Assembly (NCBI GenBank): GCA_037951105.1
Contig: JBAMJV010008274.1
Span: forward strand, 32,328 to 96,327
Source of the DNA: Echinarachnius parma
Taxonomy: Eukaryota; Echinodermata; Echinoidea; Clypeasteroida; Echinarachniidae
Length of the DNA stretch: 64,000 nucleotides
Reading direction: 5' to 3'
This document shows positions 10,810 to 22,959 of the stretch, piece by piece (within the stretch, counting starts at the first letter, position 1; every line of letters begins with the position of its first letter). The notes under the pieces are model-generated. The model saw only the letters and a list, made by a program, of their open reading frames with translations, did not search any database and was not told the origin of the DNA. Position numbers and translations under genes: made by a program.

Positions 10810-13110
10810 CATTTTCATGCTTCTAGCCATTTTCCCCCTTTGTATAAGTACCTGGTACTATGTGTGCATTTTTTTACATTTCAAACTAACAACATCGCCT
10901 GTTTGTTCAAATGTATGCTGGTAAATTGTACTTGTTTGAAGTAGGATTTACATTCCTGAATTTTGAAGCAATGCAAATGGTTGAATAACTTGGGTATTTA
11001 CCCAGCATTTTCACATTTTATGAAAATCAACTATATAACATATGCAATTATTGTTATTTGGATATTTGTATTTCATTTTTCAATAAATGCAGAAACAACT
11101 GTTACAAAAATTGAAATACTGGGTGATTGATTCAACTTTTGGATGTGTGCAAATCATGCAGTGTCTCCGTGAATGTGTCTCGTACATTGTCCACCTAGCC
11201 ATTTGGTTGATCCTGATCTATGAAAAATACAATTGAGTTGGCCGACCCTTCATTACCCTGCATATAATAGGGCAAGCCTCTGTGAATCCAAGCAAAATGA
11301 GGGTTAAAAGGACAATTGGCATAGTGATACACACTCACATTTCTTCATGGGTGTTATTAGGAACCTCAATCATACATTATATCAATAACCTTGTACAATT
11401 ATTCTGAATCATATTATTTATTATTATTTCATCGGAGAAAAGCAATGGTTTGTTTGAGTTAAAAAATGACAAATTTATTTCATAATAATGTATTCCATAC
11501 TGCCCACTGATTTGAACTACAAATTAAAAACATCCTTGTAAAATTTTTCATTAAATCATAATTACCTTTATCACATTTAATAAGGAAGACATGAAATATA
11601 TATTATCAAATTTATTTTGATTGCATTTGAAAAAGATAACATATTGTTGCTATGAGCACTATTCGGTTCATTCCCTGAACAAAACTTATCTTTGTTCATA
11701 CAGTGGAACCTCCTAACAATAGGTACCGGATACAGCGATGATAATTGTACACGTCAAGGATCTTTGTATTTTATTATTTGTAAGCCCAGACACAAGATAT
11801 CTGACATAAGGAATTCAATCCAATTGTGCCCGAGGTGCTTGTTATAATTAGGTTTTGTTAATTTTTGCCAAAATTTGTGCGTGAATAATTCCATGCTAAA
11901 AAGTTGTATTATTTTGAGAAAAGAACTGTTTATGCTATATATGAATGTATCTTAGTTCCTTGCTAATGGATGTTGTGGGTCCATTCCTGCAGGGTATGAG
12001 CATGGCGACTGACGGGTCTGCCAGAACTTGGGTGTTGGCCTGGTTGTTTGTTCTGGGTGGTGTGGTGTAGTGGGTGTGTAGAGTCTTGATGGGTCTTGAA
12101 GAAATCTATAGAGAGGGTGAGATTTGTGAGAAAAGGAACGTAATAAGATAAATAGTAATTTGTAAGTCATGTGCACTTATTGTACAAAATTAACCACAAA
12201 CTAATGTTATTCATGTAGTAAAAAGAGGATTGGATTTCTAATCAACATGGACCAAATTTGTTATTTTCCCTTCAGTTTGTTATTCAGCTGCTAGGATCGA
12301 AAGCTACCGTACACTACTATTGACTCTAATTTTATTCCATTGTCAATTTTTCAGTAGCAGTTTTCATCTGTTTTTCAATTAGTATACAGTATACAGTATG
12401 CCTAATGCATTTGTCCTTAATAAGTAAAATAATAAATCTAAGGGCCACATTCTGAAAATCTTGCAGAGATACAAAATAAAATCATGCTAAAATGATTTGC
12501 ATCATTCTGAAAATGGTGTATGGGAATGTTGATGCTTATTCTAAAATGCATTGTGAATCTTTTCTCATATCCAGTAATATCTGCCCTTGTTTATTGAGAT
12601 TTTCTGTTATAACAACATAACAATCACGCCCATGTTAAGTTTTCAAAATATGCGCTCAATGCACATTCTTTCCTCCTGTGACATTTATCTATGTTGTTTT
12701 CCCAGCTTTGAATCCAAGTGAGATCACTTTGTGCAAGTATAGCAATTGACAGACAATGGTATGCCAAAATAAACTCTCAATGATTTTGCCTGCTAATTTG
12801 AAGATTAAATTCTAGTTTCAGATCACAGATCTATCATTTATCTCTGTCCACAGTCCAAGAAAAAGGTTCTCAATGAATTACCTTATCCATAAGTCAATCA
12901 CAGTCACCACCAGCACCAATCGTGTGATTCGTGTCAGCATGCAGATTGCACGTCCATTCTATCGGTACTCGGAAATCCTCTATGTATAATGTCGAAGAGA
13001 ACAGCCACATCTAATGCTATAAAATGAGGATACAAATCAATAAGTTGCTTTATGATGGCAATTGGTATGGAAAGTCAAATTTTTTTTCCCCCAACATTTT
13101 TATTGACAAG
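10810..13110. other. No gene or clear repeat seen
   Basis: AT-rich sequence of 2.3 kb. Only weak hints: a tacagtggaacctcc motif at 11698 that resembles a pogo-type terminus without a partner. No open frame has a recognisable domain. Confidence 0.4.
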
Positions 13111-13180
13111 CCTAATATCTAATGAAAAAAACCTGTCCTGAAGTAAGAGATTTGCAGATTAGCCGGAATTTTCCATGTAG

Positions 13181-13700
13181 GCGGGGGGGGGGGGGGAGGG
13201 GGGGGGGGGGGTGGGTCGCACAAGGGAGCAGAGCTATGCGGCTCTGTGTGGCAACAACATGGGCCGGTACAGAAAGTTTGACATATTTTCACAAAAAATT
13301 CTGAACTTAAATTCAGCAAAATCGATTATAATTGGCTTGTTTTGGGCAATAATAAGCAGTCTCCGCTATTGCGGGCGTGTTTTCTTTGGTGGAAAACCGC
13401 GCAGCAAGAGAAACAAATGGAAATGATATGATGGTTTTTGTAATTATAATTTATCCTTTTTAAAGTGAAAGTTAGTACAATAAATGATACAATCAGTTTC
13501 AATCTGGATATGGATTTGGTGACTTTAGATGTCCTTTTCTCTCCGTTTGTGTCAGTGGTGGGAGGGGGGGGGGGGGGGGGGGGGTAGTTGTACAACATTT
13601 CCAAAGCCGAGAGTATGATTTAGTATTGGTTTACAATTTTCGACATTTTCGAGGCCGAGACCACGGTTCTTCGTACTTTACGAGGTCAAGACCGCTAAAA
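13181..13700. repeat. Two poly-G tracts and a ggtctcgg-type minisatellite fragment
   Basis: Long G runs at about 13181-13212 and 13561-13584, followed at 13640-13690 by tttcgaggccgagaccac, the reverse complement of the GGTCTCGGCCTCGAAA repeat seen at 15570-15640 and 47080-47430. The same pairing of homopolymer and motif recurs across the window, so these are probably parts of one G/C-tract element family. Confidence 0.6.
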
Positions 13701-14192
13701 TATCATCTCGAGACAGGTAAAATTTGAAATTGGGAGGTGGATCAATCCACCCAATGCACCACCACAATTCACAATGACAATAATTTTTTATTTGCGACAT
13801 TTCACTTTTGTCACAGTGCATTCCAGACCATAGACCTAACATATTCATCACAAATGAGCATCGATTAAAAAAAACGGATTACCCATTCTATATCAAATTT
13901 GAGAAGGCCCATCATTTCATAACAAAAGAGATATCAGCAGTCAAACTAGATCGAGAAATCTATCGCTTTCATGGCCTCTTTGACATTATTATTGTCATTT
14001 TCACTGTCGGGGAAGCTCCAAGTAATTTTCGTGGAGTTAGACACTTTACAGGCATGACTTTAATGTGTAATTATTTATGAATATCATTTGTTTACAACAC
14101 ATTTGTTTACAAATGACATTATAAACATGATTACCTATTTGCTTGCAATTGAAACAAGTAATCGATGTGCCACTGTCTCAGTATATTGATGT

Positions 14193-15004
14193 ATGCTGCT
14201 CGCCTGTGCAAAGAGTATAGACACAGTACTCGATCAACCACCTCCAAAATTGGGCAAGCCGTTGGCAAATGAGGACATGAGGTACAAATACAGACAAGTG
14301 TGGTGTCATACACCTTGGTCACCAGAACCCCCATCTCACACATTCACCTTGGGCGACAAACAGCTCAAAGAAACTACAGAAGAAAAAGACTTAGCAGTTC
14401 TTGTAAACAAGTCACTGAAAATTGCATCACAGTGTGCTGCTGTAGCCTAGCAAGGAAACAGAGTACTAGCCATGATCAAGCGCAACTTCACATACAGAAG
14501 CAAGGAGGTGGTTCTAAAATTGTACAAATCACTCTTGAGACCCCACCTAGACTATGTCATTCCAGCCTGGAGCCCTTACTTGGATAAGCAAATCCTGGAG
14601 AAAGTTCAAGCCAGAGCAACAAAACTCATTCCTTGTATCCAGCATTTGACCTATGAAGACAGACTAGCCAGACTGAAGCTGACTACTCTAGAAAGGAGAA
14701 TAGAGCGTGGAGATTTGCTACAATCATACAGGATTATGACACAGATCGACAAAACATAAGCAGAAAACTTCTTTGAGAGATCGGGATACCGCAGAACAAG
14801 AGGCAGGATGCATGTCAAATGATGTCAGAACAAATTTGTTATAGTCAAAGGGTTGTCAACATATGGAACAAACTCCCACAAAGTAATAGTCCAAGCCCCT
14901 CACTCCTAGGTTTTAGGAAACAGCTATCCAACTTAGGTTTTTTTAAATGGGCTCAAAGGGGCCCCATAAGCCCTGCCACGCTAAACTATCTACTCTCAAG
15001 ATGA
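14193..15004 (+). pseudogene. CR1-like LINE 3' end (RT thumb and C-terminus)
   Basis: Plus-strand remnant of the last quarter of a CR1-type ORF2. Visible blocks: FTLGDKQLKETTEEKDLAVL (about 14343-14402), then in another frame SLLRPHLDYVIPAWSPYL (about 14530-14583), EKVQARATKLIP, RLARLKLTTLERRIERGDLL, and finally SQRVVNIWNKLPQSN (about 14838-14885) near the C-terminus. These are the canonical post-catalytic blocks of CR1 elements in the right order. Frameshifts and an in-frame stop after IDKT show decay. The 5' part, including the YADD box, is absent; 5' truncation is normal for target-primed insertion. Confidence 0.88.
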
Positions 15005-15494
15005 AGATGGTGAGGTGTGGCATTCAAGGTTTGTTCAAGGTACTATAATTCTAAAATATGCGTACAAATGGAATAGTGGTTCATTATCAGCGCAGTATAA
15101 GTTTCTATTCAACAATCATTTTTTATGATATATCAGTTGTCATCAGTTGCATATTATGCGACCGATGGCCACCTGATACTAAATTAAATCACGTGTTCAT
15201 AGTCCACAAAACCTAAACATAAGTCAAACGGCTTGCAACGAACAGTCACGTGTCACGTGTCACGTTCACGTTCACGTTTTGCGCCCTGTCGTGAAATAGG
15301 TCACCCAAGTCTACGAAGTGTTGGGTTACGTGACCCAACAGTTTGTTGATATACTATATGCAATTCATGAAAGCTCACGTAAATTGGCGCTTGCGTAAAC
15401 AAAATAATGTAAATTGTCGTTGAGAAGAGACTAATTCTCGGTAAATTGTATCGTGGACGAACCAGTCCTACTATACTGTTATACCAATTATTAT

Positions 15495-15743
15495 AGGCGT
15501 ACCCAGGCCTGGGGGCAGGGGGGATGGACACCACCTACCCCCTCCCCTTACATAATTCTCAAGAAATGTCTTGGTCTCGGCCTCGAAATATGTGACCGGT
15601 CCCGGTCTCGGCCTCGGCTGCGATCATTTTCTACGGACACCCCCTACCCACACTCCTCCCGCTTACTTCAATTTGTCTGACGAAATACCCCCCCCCCCCC
15701 CCCTACACCCACCCCTTGAAAAAAAATCATGGGGACGGCACTG
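15495..15743. mobile_element. Poly-C hAT-like fragment nested in the CACGTG element
   Basis: Begins near ggcgtacccaggcctggggg and ends catggggacggcactg, i.e. CAGTGCCGTCCCCATG read from the right end, a hAT-type terminus. Inside are ggtctcggcctcg motifs (15570-15620) and a C-tract (15690-15702). The left terminus has lost its CAGT and no clean target duplication is visible. Confidence 0.55.
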
Positions 15744-15814
15744 CCTACAAGTAGCTAGTTTGGATGTCAAATACTTCAATTAATTTATTTAATATTGATT
15801 GGTTGGTGTGATTA

Positions 15815-16006
15815 ATTGTTTCATTGATTGATTGATTGATTGAATAATTATTGACTGATTAATAATTTATTGATTGTTAGATTAAATGATTGATTTATAG
15901 ATTGACTCGATTCAATCACCATAATTTAACACTATTAATCAAATCATTGTTTTTATTACTTTTAAACTCATTGATCACTGCACTCACTCACTCACTCACT
16001 CACTTT
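15815..16006. repeat. Simple repeats: (TTGA)n-like and (ACTC)n
   Basis: Tandem ttgattgattgattgattga near 15826-15845 with degenerate copies to about 15900, and cactcactcactcactcac at about 15980-16004. No gene. Confidence 0.85.
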
Positions 16007-17260
16007 CACATGCATGTACATACAACGCCGTTAACGGCCACGCGCAGACATCGAGCACGGGAACTTCAGGCGTATGCGAACTGAATGGTCCGCTGCGTGT
16101 AGCTGCAGATCAGCTGGAAATCAACATTTGCCAAAATCCACGCACGACACGTCTTTAGAAATACTCTAATAACAAGACAATTAATGCAAGTGGTATCGTT
16201 GTACATTACCTAAATTACAGAACTGCATATTATCGTCTCAGATTACTCTGAATTATGCACGTACATATTATAAACATAATGATTGAAATTATTTGATAAG
16301 GTGGTATCGGCATTTTCGTCGACATTTTTAAATCTCTTTGTGCGTGTATGTCTAGTCTTAGTAACAAGCGCTTGCAATTTTTAAAATCTTGATTAAACAC
16401 TCACGTCACGTTTTGGTTAACGCGACACTTCGTGTTTTACCGGCGTGGAAAACAACGAATGGTCGGCCCTACACTTCGTAAATTAGAGTCACCTTTTTAA
16501 CGAAATATCTCAAAACGTGAACATGAACGTGACACGTGACACGTGACTGTTCGTTGCAAGCCAGTCAAACTGGTATTCCATTGACTTTCCAATCATTTGG
16601 CTTAGTGCATGCAGGTGGTCGGAAGTACAGAAGCCTGGTCTGAGACCTGCTTGCTCTTGGTTGGTTGTCCTCGAGCTGCTTTTCTATGCGGGCAAGAATT
16701 ACTCTGGTAAAAATCTTGTAGAGGTGAGGTAGTAAGTTTATAGGCCTGTAGTTCTTTGTATCTTTCTTGTCTCTTTTCTCGAATATGAGAATGTTTTTGA
16801 CTCATCCTACTGAGAGGGTATTTCTTCCTCATGCAGGATCTTGTTAAATAGGGCAGTAATTACTGTAATGGTCTCTTCATTCCCGAGGCTCAAAATATCT
16901 GATGTTAATTGGTCCACTCCAGGGGCCTTCCCCTTTTTCATTTTCCTTAGGGCCTGTTTAACTTTCCCTGGTAGGATAGGTGGCACATCCTGTGATCTAC
17001 TTGACCAATCTTCTCCTTTTCTCCAATTTGGTTGATCACTACTGTATAGGGAGCTAAACAAATCTCTAACTATTTCACTGAATTGATGTTTGTCACTTAT
17101 TTCTGTTCCATTGATGTCTGTCATGCTGGACATGAGTTGTCTTCCTCGATGCAGTTTCCTATTTATGATCTTTGGTATCATTGGAAAGCGTAAATTCTCC
17201 CCTTCATATTGATATAACATTTGAATATTTTCTCATCGAATGTGCATTGCATCCAAATGT

Positions 17261-17640
17261 AGGGCAAAGTCAAAAGTGAAATGTTGCAAAATGCACTGAT
17301 TTTGTCAACAGTGTGCCTTCCTTGGCTTCCATGGGGGTGAGGTGGTCATGAATTCAAGCCACGTTTTAATCTTCAAACAAAAGGAAGGCAATCAATTTTG
17401 CAACATTTAATTTTTTCTTTGGCCTACATTCGGATGTAATGCACATTCCATGATAAAATACCCAAAGCAAATGTTATATCAATGTAAAGGAGATGATTCA
17501 CGCTTTCCAATGATACCCCATCGATGACGGGTAATAACGTAATAGGCATTTAAGCCACGTTTTAATCTTCAAACAAAAGGAAGGCCCTTTGTTGGCAAAA
17601 TTAGTGCATTTTGCAACATTTCACTTTTGACTTTGCCCTA
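17261..17640. mobile_element. 380-bp MITE inserted in the left arm only
   Basis: Ends TAGGGCAAAGTCAAAAGTGA and its reverse complement TCACTTTTGACTTTGCCCTA. The right arm of the giant inverted repeat (at about 25560-25575) has the uninterrupted site, so insertion came after duplication of the arms. Related termini (ggtcagaagtgaaatgtcgc) bound the element at 26438-27804. Confidence 0.75.
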
Positions 17641-18779
17641 TTAGTCCATGAGCCGAGGCCAAAACAAAATCGATTTGGCCGCACCCCTTGGACGACCAAT
17701 TATTTCTGGTATCATTATAAAGGTACAAATCTCAACTATCCGAAACTGGAATTTTCGACCCAAAAAAGTTGCACGTTACCATGGCAACGCCGTTTTTGTG
17801 ACGCATGGTCAAATACATCCCCCAGAAACGGTGGATTCCACTGAAAAACGAAATGTCGACAAAAAATAAAACATTTTGACATCCAGTCATCATAGGTTTA
17901 TGATTTTTTCAGGGACTAAGGAATGTTGTGCCACCTATCAGATTCTAGAATATCAAGTACGAAACATTATTGGTAAGGTCATTAGGGGTCATTACGGGTC
18001 AACTCAAGGTCAGTGACATAATCGTTACTTCTAATTGCATTAATATTTGTATGTAATTCATGAAAACTCACATTACTCATTACTCGTGCGGTGTATATGG
18101 CTAAATGTGATTTCCTCTGAAGGCATGAGGTCCAGAAATCCATATACACCATTTAAGGCTAAATTGATAATCCGTTGCTATGGCAACTAGTATGATGTAA
18201 ATGCTACAAAGTGTGTTAAATGCGCAATAAGTGACAGGCGAGAGCCAACATTTTAGATTGTAATATACCCGGATGGATTAAAGCAACAGCATGCCTCATT
18301 TTATAGGGAATTGTCTGAAGTTATTAAAAATGACAACTTAAATTGCCGCAACTTGAATAATCACCATGGAAACCAGTGCTGAATAGACCACGCCCCCTTT
18401 GACAAGATATCAAACTGGAATAAAACAAAAAATTACTTCTTTACAAATGATGCAACCATTGTGGACATAACGAAGTTTTTTCCTTTAATGAAATCACTGT
18501 AAATGGAAAGGCAAAATGCTGCCTGGTCGGCAAACATGAATTTGAAGTAGATATCAATCAAGTAATGTTTCCTAGCAACATACATGTCCCCTAGCAACAA
18601 CCAATAAATACTTCAGTACACGCTTGATTCTTCATTTTATGTTACATGCCTCTTGGAGAAAGAATAGATTCCATAGTGGTGCAATAGCTTGGCAAAATAG
18701 TCAGGTAAAGCCCAGATATTTTCTGAACAATCCACAATTTTCAAGTTAGGTCCAGAAAAGTGTGAAGAACAACACACTT

Positions 18780-19306
18780 TAGGTCCCCTATAATCCAATT
18801 TGAGGGTTTGGCAGAATCCATGATGGCGTCCAAAATGGCCGACATTTTAAATTTTCTTCCACTTGTTCCATTATATACAAGTTGGAAAGTGTATTAAAGT
18901 GTCTAAATATATGTTTTCAGATACGAGCAATCTTTTAAAACGATCGTATGAAGGTTTCAAGTTCAAGGAAAAGTCTAATCCAAGGTGGCAGCCATTATAC
19001 AAAACAAAATGGCCGCGGTTGAAAAGTGAAAATTCCATAACTTTGCTTCTAGACAGGTTAGAAAGTTCAAATAAGTGTCCAAACATATGTGTTCAGGTAC
19101 AATGAAATCATTTTGACGTATACCAAGATGTGTTAAGTCAAGGAAGTATTCTAATCTATAATGACAGCCATTATAGGTTTCAAAATGGACGCCATAACAT
19201 CATATTTGGTATAAATTCGCTTCTAGACAAGATATAAAGTTAAAATAAGTCTCTAAACATATGTGTTCAGATTAAAACAAATCATATACGTATGTACACT
19301 CTGATG
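18780..19306. repeat. About 175-bp tandem repeat with AAAATGGCCGCC-like motifs
   Basis: Three diverged units, seen from repeats of the block cttctagacaggttagaaag...catatgtgttcag at about 18870, 19045 and 19219. Each unit carries aaaatgg(c)cgcc or gcagccattat, similar to the YY1 core. The mirror copies are at about 23875-24410. Confidence 0.7.
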
Positions 19307-19308
19307 TA

Positions 19309-20208
19309 CAGCCTTGGGAAAAATTATTAGACCAAGCACTTAATTTGTATAAAATCTTTTGAAGTATTACACTAATTTGTCTTATTTTATAATTTTTTAA
19401 AGAAAATTAGTTAATGACATACCAAATGGGATACCTACCGCATATTTTCTGCCTTTAATTTGATTAAAAATTGATGATTTGTTTCCCTGTAAGTTGTGAT
19501 TATAAATAGAATGGTCTCTCCAGTTCCTAGTGTGACCTGTAATAGCACTTTTATTCAGGGTAAGAGGTGCCAAGTGGCATTTAACTCTGTTGGAGAAGCA
19601 CATAATGTTTGGATGCTGAATGCCTGTGCTTTAGCAGTATACCAGGATAGAAGGCATCTTCACCCAGTTTTACTTCTTTGATAAGAGCGATAGACTGTCA
19701 ATCGGCAACTCTGATCACATTGATTTACTTATAAACAAGCCCTAAGGAGAATGGACAAACCTTTCAAGGATTTTAAGCACTAATTACTCCCCGGGGAATT
19801 GAGAAAGTACGCAATATTATTGTGTTGGTTTGAAATGTACCTGATGACCATGGGTACTAATACTTTAAATAATTATTTAAGCGCAGTAGAGTACATATTT
19901 ATAGTAGCTGCGCTATATAAATGTTCATATTACATGTATTATTATTATTACAGAAAAAAAAATTACAGAATAACGTGTGTATAAAATGCATACCTTTTTG
20001 TGGTAAAAATCCATACAGTTATTCATACAATTCATGTTTTCTTCAGATTGAAGACATAAAGTATGTTGTAGGCATTCCATTTCCAATTGCCTATACCCCC
20101 TTATATATTGTATGAACTTTAGTTTCTTTAAAATGTTATTAAAGTGACAGAACAGTGTGAACAATCTAAACAATTTAGCAAAAAGTGTAATAATTGTTTC
20201 CAAGGCTG
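19309..20208. mobile_element. Tc1-like MITE, 900 bp, with SINE tail fragment inside
   Basis: Starts CAGCCTTGGGAAAAATTATT and ends GTAATAATTGTTTCCAAGGCTG, with TA on both sides (19307-19308, 20209-20210). The ends match a known Tc1/mariner terminus type. The same family is at 53579-54967, sharing internal blocks such as gtgctttagcagtataccag. At about 19799-19975 a SINE 3' tail (agctgcgctatataaatg followed by attattattatta) is inserted. No transposase survives. Confidence 0.85.
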
Positions 20209-20211
20209 TAT

Positions 20212-21225
20212 CATGTCAATGACGTAATTTATTTAATAATGAATAAGAATAATAATCACTATGGAAACCAGCACTAAATAGACCACATCCCCTTCCATGA
20301 CAAAAACAAATGTAATTTGGCAAAACAGATCTATTTACGAATGGTGCAATGCTTGTAGATATAAATACATGTGTTTTTCAATGATGAAATTACTAAAAAT
20401 GGAAAAGCAAAATGGTGTCTGGCCGTCAGACATTACTTACTTCTTACTTTGAAGTAAACATAAATCAAGTATAGTGTTTCGTAGCAACATAGATTTTCCC
20501 TAGCAACCACTGCAAACTTCTGTATAAACTTGGCTTTTTATTTTCTGAGGGGATTCCTTTCTCAAAACTAAATAAAAAATGCCGACTCATGTTTAAATGT
20601 GAAGAACTTGATTTTCTATTTAAGTGATCAAAACAAACAAATAACCCTTCCTACCATAATGTATTGAGATATATGTTTGTTCGTCAACGTTTGTCTCACC
20701 AAACACAAAATTTCAAAAATTGTGATAAAGCTACTTCATAGAGCATTCACCTGAATAAAACTACAACACTTGTTTAGGTTGGAAAATGTTTTCAGAAATA
20801 ATTTTGAAAGTTTATAGAAATAGAGAAATCGTATAACCATTAACCTTGGTCCGTTGCGAATTGCCGTTAATCACACGGTCTTGCATGACCTTGGCCTTAG
20901 GTTCCCATTATGGGCAGTGGAATTCTGAAGGCAAAACACCAGAAAATCATGCAGTAGCCAAAAGCTCGAATTGTTCCAGGGTTCTAAATAGAGGTGCTTG
21001 GTTCAGCAATTAGGGCATTATTACTGGAGCTTCATTTCCTCTCCAGCTTGGCCACATAGACATTGTATAACAGTGTAAACTCTATCAATATAGACTGAAT
21101 GGTCAGGGAAAGGTCACAAACTTGAGTTTTAGATGAATTTGCTGGTAGTTACTTAATATATGGGTGCCACTTGGTGAAGTGCTGTTCTTCTGACGTATAA
21201 GGTATAGTAGATAGTCTACGCGACG
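20212..21225. repeat. Diverged second copy of arm sequence
   Basis: aatcactatggaaaccagcac (about 20253), tttccctagcaaccactg and the blocks to about 20600 match the arm sequence at 18355-18700 in direct orientation with heavy divergence. The remainder to 21225 shows no recognisable feature. Confidence 0.5.
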
Positions 21226-21229
21226 TCAC

Positions 21230-22430
21230 ACACACATTATGTCAAGTTCAATGTTGTTCAGGTTTGGGTTTAGGTTACCGGTTTGGCATACAATAGTTTT
21301 GCAGACGATGGGGTTGGCAGTTTGCTCGGATATGGGCCACATATGCAGGCGTCCGCAGGTCTGAATAGGCCCAAGTGGTGTGAAGACTGTTGAGTAATAC
21401 CCCAATCTCCGCATGATAGGTGTGCAAAATGTGGTAGCTTCATTTTGGGAGTGACTGCACATTTAGAGGACCAAGGGGGAGTTGCAAGATGTCTTTCCGT
21501 GACCTATGGGTGCTGATATTCCCATCTTGAGTAGCGCAGGCGTTGGTGACCCACTTGCGCGTGCTGGGCAAGTACCAGACGAAGGTGATTGGTGTTAAAG
21601 AGTGCCTTGGTAACTACTTACCTGTTGAGATGCTCTATGTGAAGCACCCGGAGTGTAAATCTGGTGGGCACATGAATCCTCAAGTTAATCTCGTGGTCTC
21701 AACATTGAGTGTGACATCTAGTTTACATGCATGAGCACTCGATTCAGCACGAAGCTTGGATGTTTTCACAATATGCTGTCTTATAGATAGGGCTATGCCC
21801 AAGGATGGAGTAGACTGGTGTACATTTCATGCCACAAGGGCCTTCAATACAGCATACGCAGTTGTTCCTTGATAAAAGTTGGCATGTAGGTAGTCAAGGT
21901 GCTATTTGTAGGTCAACTGCCTGTCTAGCTTTACCCTGCAATATGTTGGAGGGCAGAGTAGACCCATTGACGTTGACTATGAGCATGAGATGGAAGTTTG
22001 CTTCATTGGCGAATTGCAGTCGGTTTGCAGCGCCCAGCGTTTGTGTCCAATGTTTTAGTAAGTTGTTATTAGGGCCATGTCCGTTGTCAGAGTATCATCT
22101 CCTTTTGAGCAAAGGTTGCCTTAGCAGAAGATGGCAAGATCAACTGCATAGCAGTATTGATGTGATGAAGTCTTGGTTGATGTACTTATTGCAAGGAGCA
22201 ACGGTTCAATTGCCGTGAGGTGGGCCGTTCCTAAGATACCGAGAATGATGGAACGGTCGTCAGTGGTTTAATAGAGGGGGAGGATGCTGGTGATTGAACC
22301 CGCTAGGTGGCGGTCATGGGCCATCTGAAGGAACTTTATGGTAAGACCCTGGTGTTCTTGTCTGCATCATCCTTTAGAGCAACGAGGGTGTGGATAAGCA
22401 AGAGAAGGTGACACTGTTATAACTCACTGG
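21230..22430 (-). pseudogene. Probable non-LTR reverse transcriptase relic
   Basis: Minus strand, strongly decayed. The best stretch, about 21860-22190, reads STKTSSHQYCYAVDLAIFC, where YAVDLAI replaces the expected YADD-type box, followed by LTTDMALITTY, a W-LQ block and a KQTSIS block. That is the order of the region after the catalytic box in a Jockey-like or related element. Downstream, toward 21230, many stops make the identity uncertain. The long plus-strand open frame at 21829-22218 overlaps this and shows no domain. A plain low-complexity relic is the alternative. Confidence 0.35.
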
Positions 22431-22959
22431 CAGGTTTTGTGCATTTGGCAGGATCTCATTCATGCTGTCAGCATAGGCCTAGTGAAGACACAGAAGCATC
22501 CGACTCTCCCAATAAATTGGGTGGATCAGTTAATGTTATTACTATGTAATATTGCATGATAAACAGCCTTGTCTTACACGCATGGTACCAGCATATAAGA
22601 TGGCAAAATCTTGACCTCTCCTCCCAAGCTACAAGCCCAACGTATTTGGCAAATTTTTCTGGGACAATATTTATCTGCAAGATGCTGTTTATGTCCCTCA
22701 AATGATGCTAGTAATAAAATCCAAAATAGTTTGCGCTCGTCGTTTCTATACTGTGAAGCCTCATAACACAAGATTTGTTAAAGCTGGACTGGCAAACATT
22801 CTGATAAAAGGGGTGCTCCTGGCAGTGTTATACATGGGAAACACCACAACTGATCCCTCGGGATACACAAGCTGGTAGCTGAAGCTATACAGCGCATACA
22901 ATGGAGAGTATTCACAATCTGGATGCAGACATCTTGGAGATGTGGACGTTGATTATATA

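Larger units (their letters stand above)
15230..16562. mobile_element. 1333-bp DNA element with CACGTG-rich terminal inverted repeats
   Basis: Ends GGCTTGCAACGAACAGTCAC and its exact reverse complement GTGACTGTTCGTTGCAAGCC, extending about 55 bp nearly perfectly and to about 100 bp with mismatches. The flanks are a perfect 8-bp duplication AGTCAAAC (15222-15229, 16563-16570). Each terminal repeat carries the tandem block CACGTGTCACGTGTCACG. No transposase. The 8-bp duplication allows hAT, P or Merlin; the GG..CC ends favour Merlin-like over hAT, but this is inference. Nested inside are a poly-C hAT-like fragment and simple repeats. Confidence 0.88.
15172..17215 (-). pseudogene. RTE-like RT remnant split by a DNA transposon
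   Basis: Minus strand. The N-terminal side of the RT lies at 16600-17215, with ALRKMKKGKAPGVDQLTSDI, ITALFNKILHEEEIP, then frameshifted NYRPINLLPHLYKIFTRVIL and RIEKQLEDNQP. It stops at 16563 where a 1333-bp element is inserted. Reading resumes on the far side (15172-15221) with a short segment containing the RT motif FVDYE, in frame across the 8-bp target duplication. This shows directly that the LINE was there first. Further 3' sequence is lost beyond about 15170. Family assignment (RTE/CFDP2-like) rests on motif order and spacing. Confidence 0.8.

Noticed and set aside
17611..17869. Coding gene suggested by conserved frames in both arms of the giant repeat
   Set aside because: Two overlapping frames are equally conserved, as expected from plain DNA homology; there is no start context or domain.
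21829..22218. 129-codon plus-strand open frame
   Set aside because: No domain, no splice signals; the opposite strand shows the more plausible RT-like motifs.
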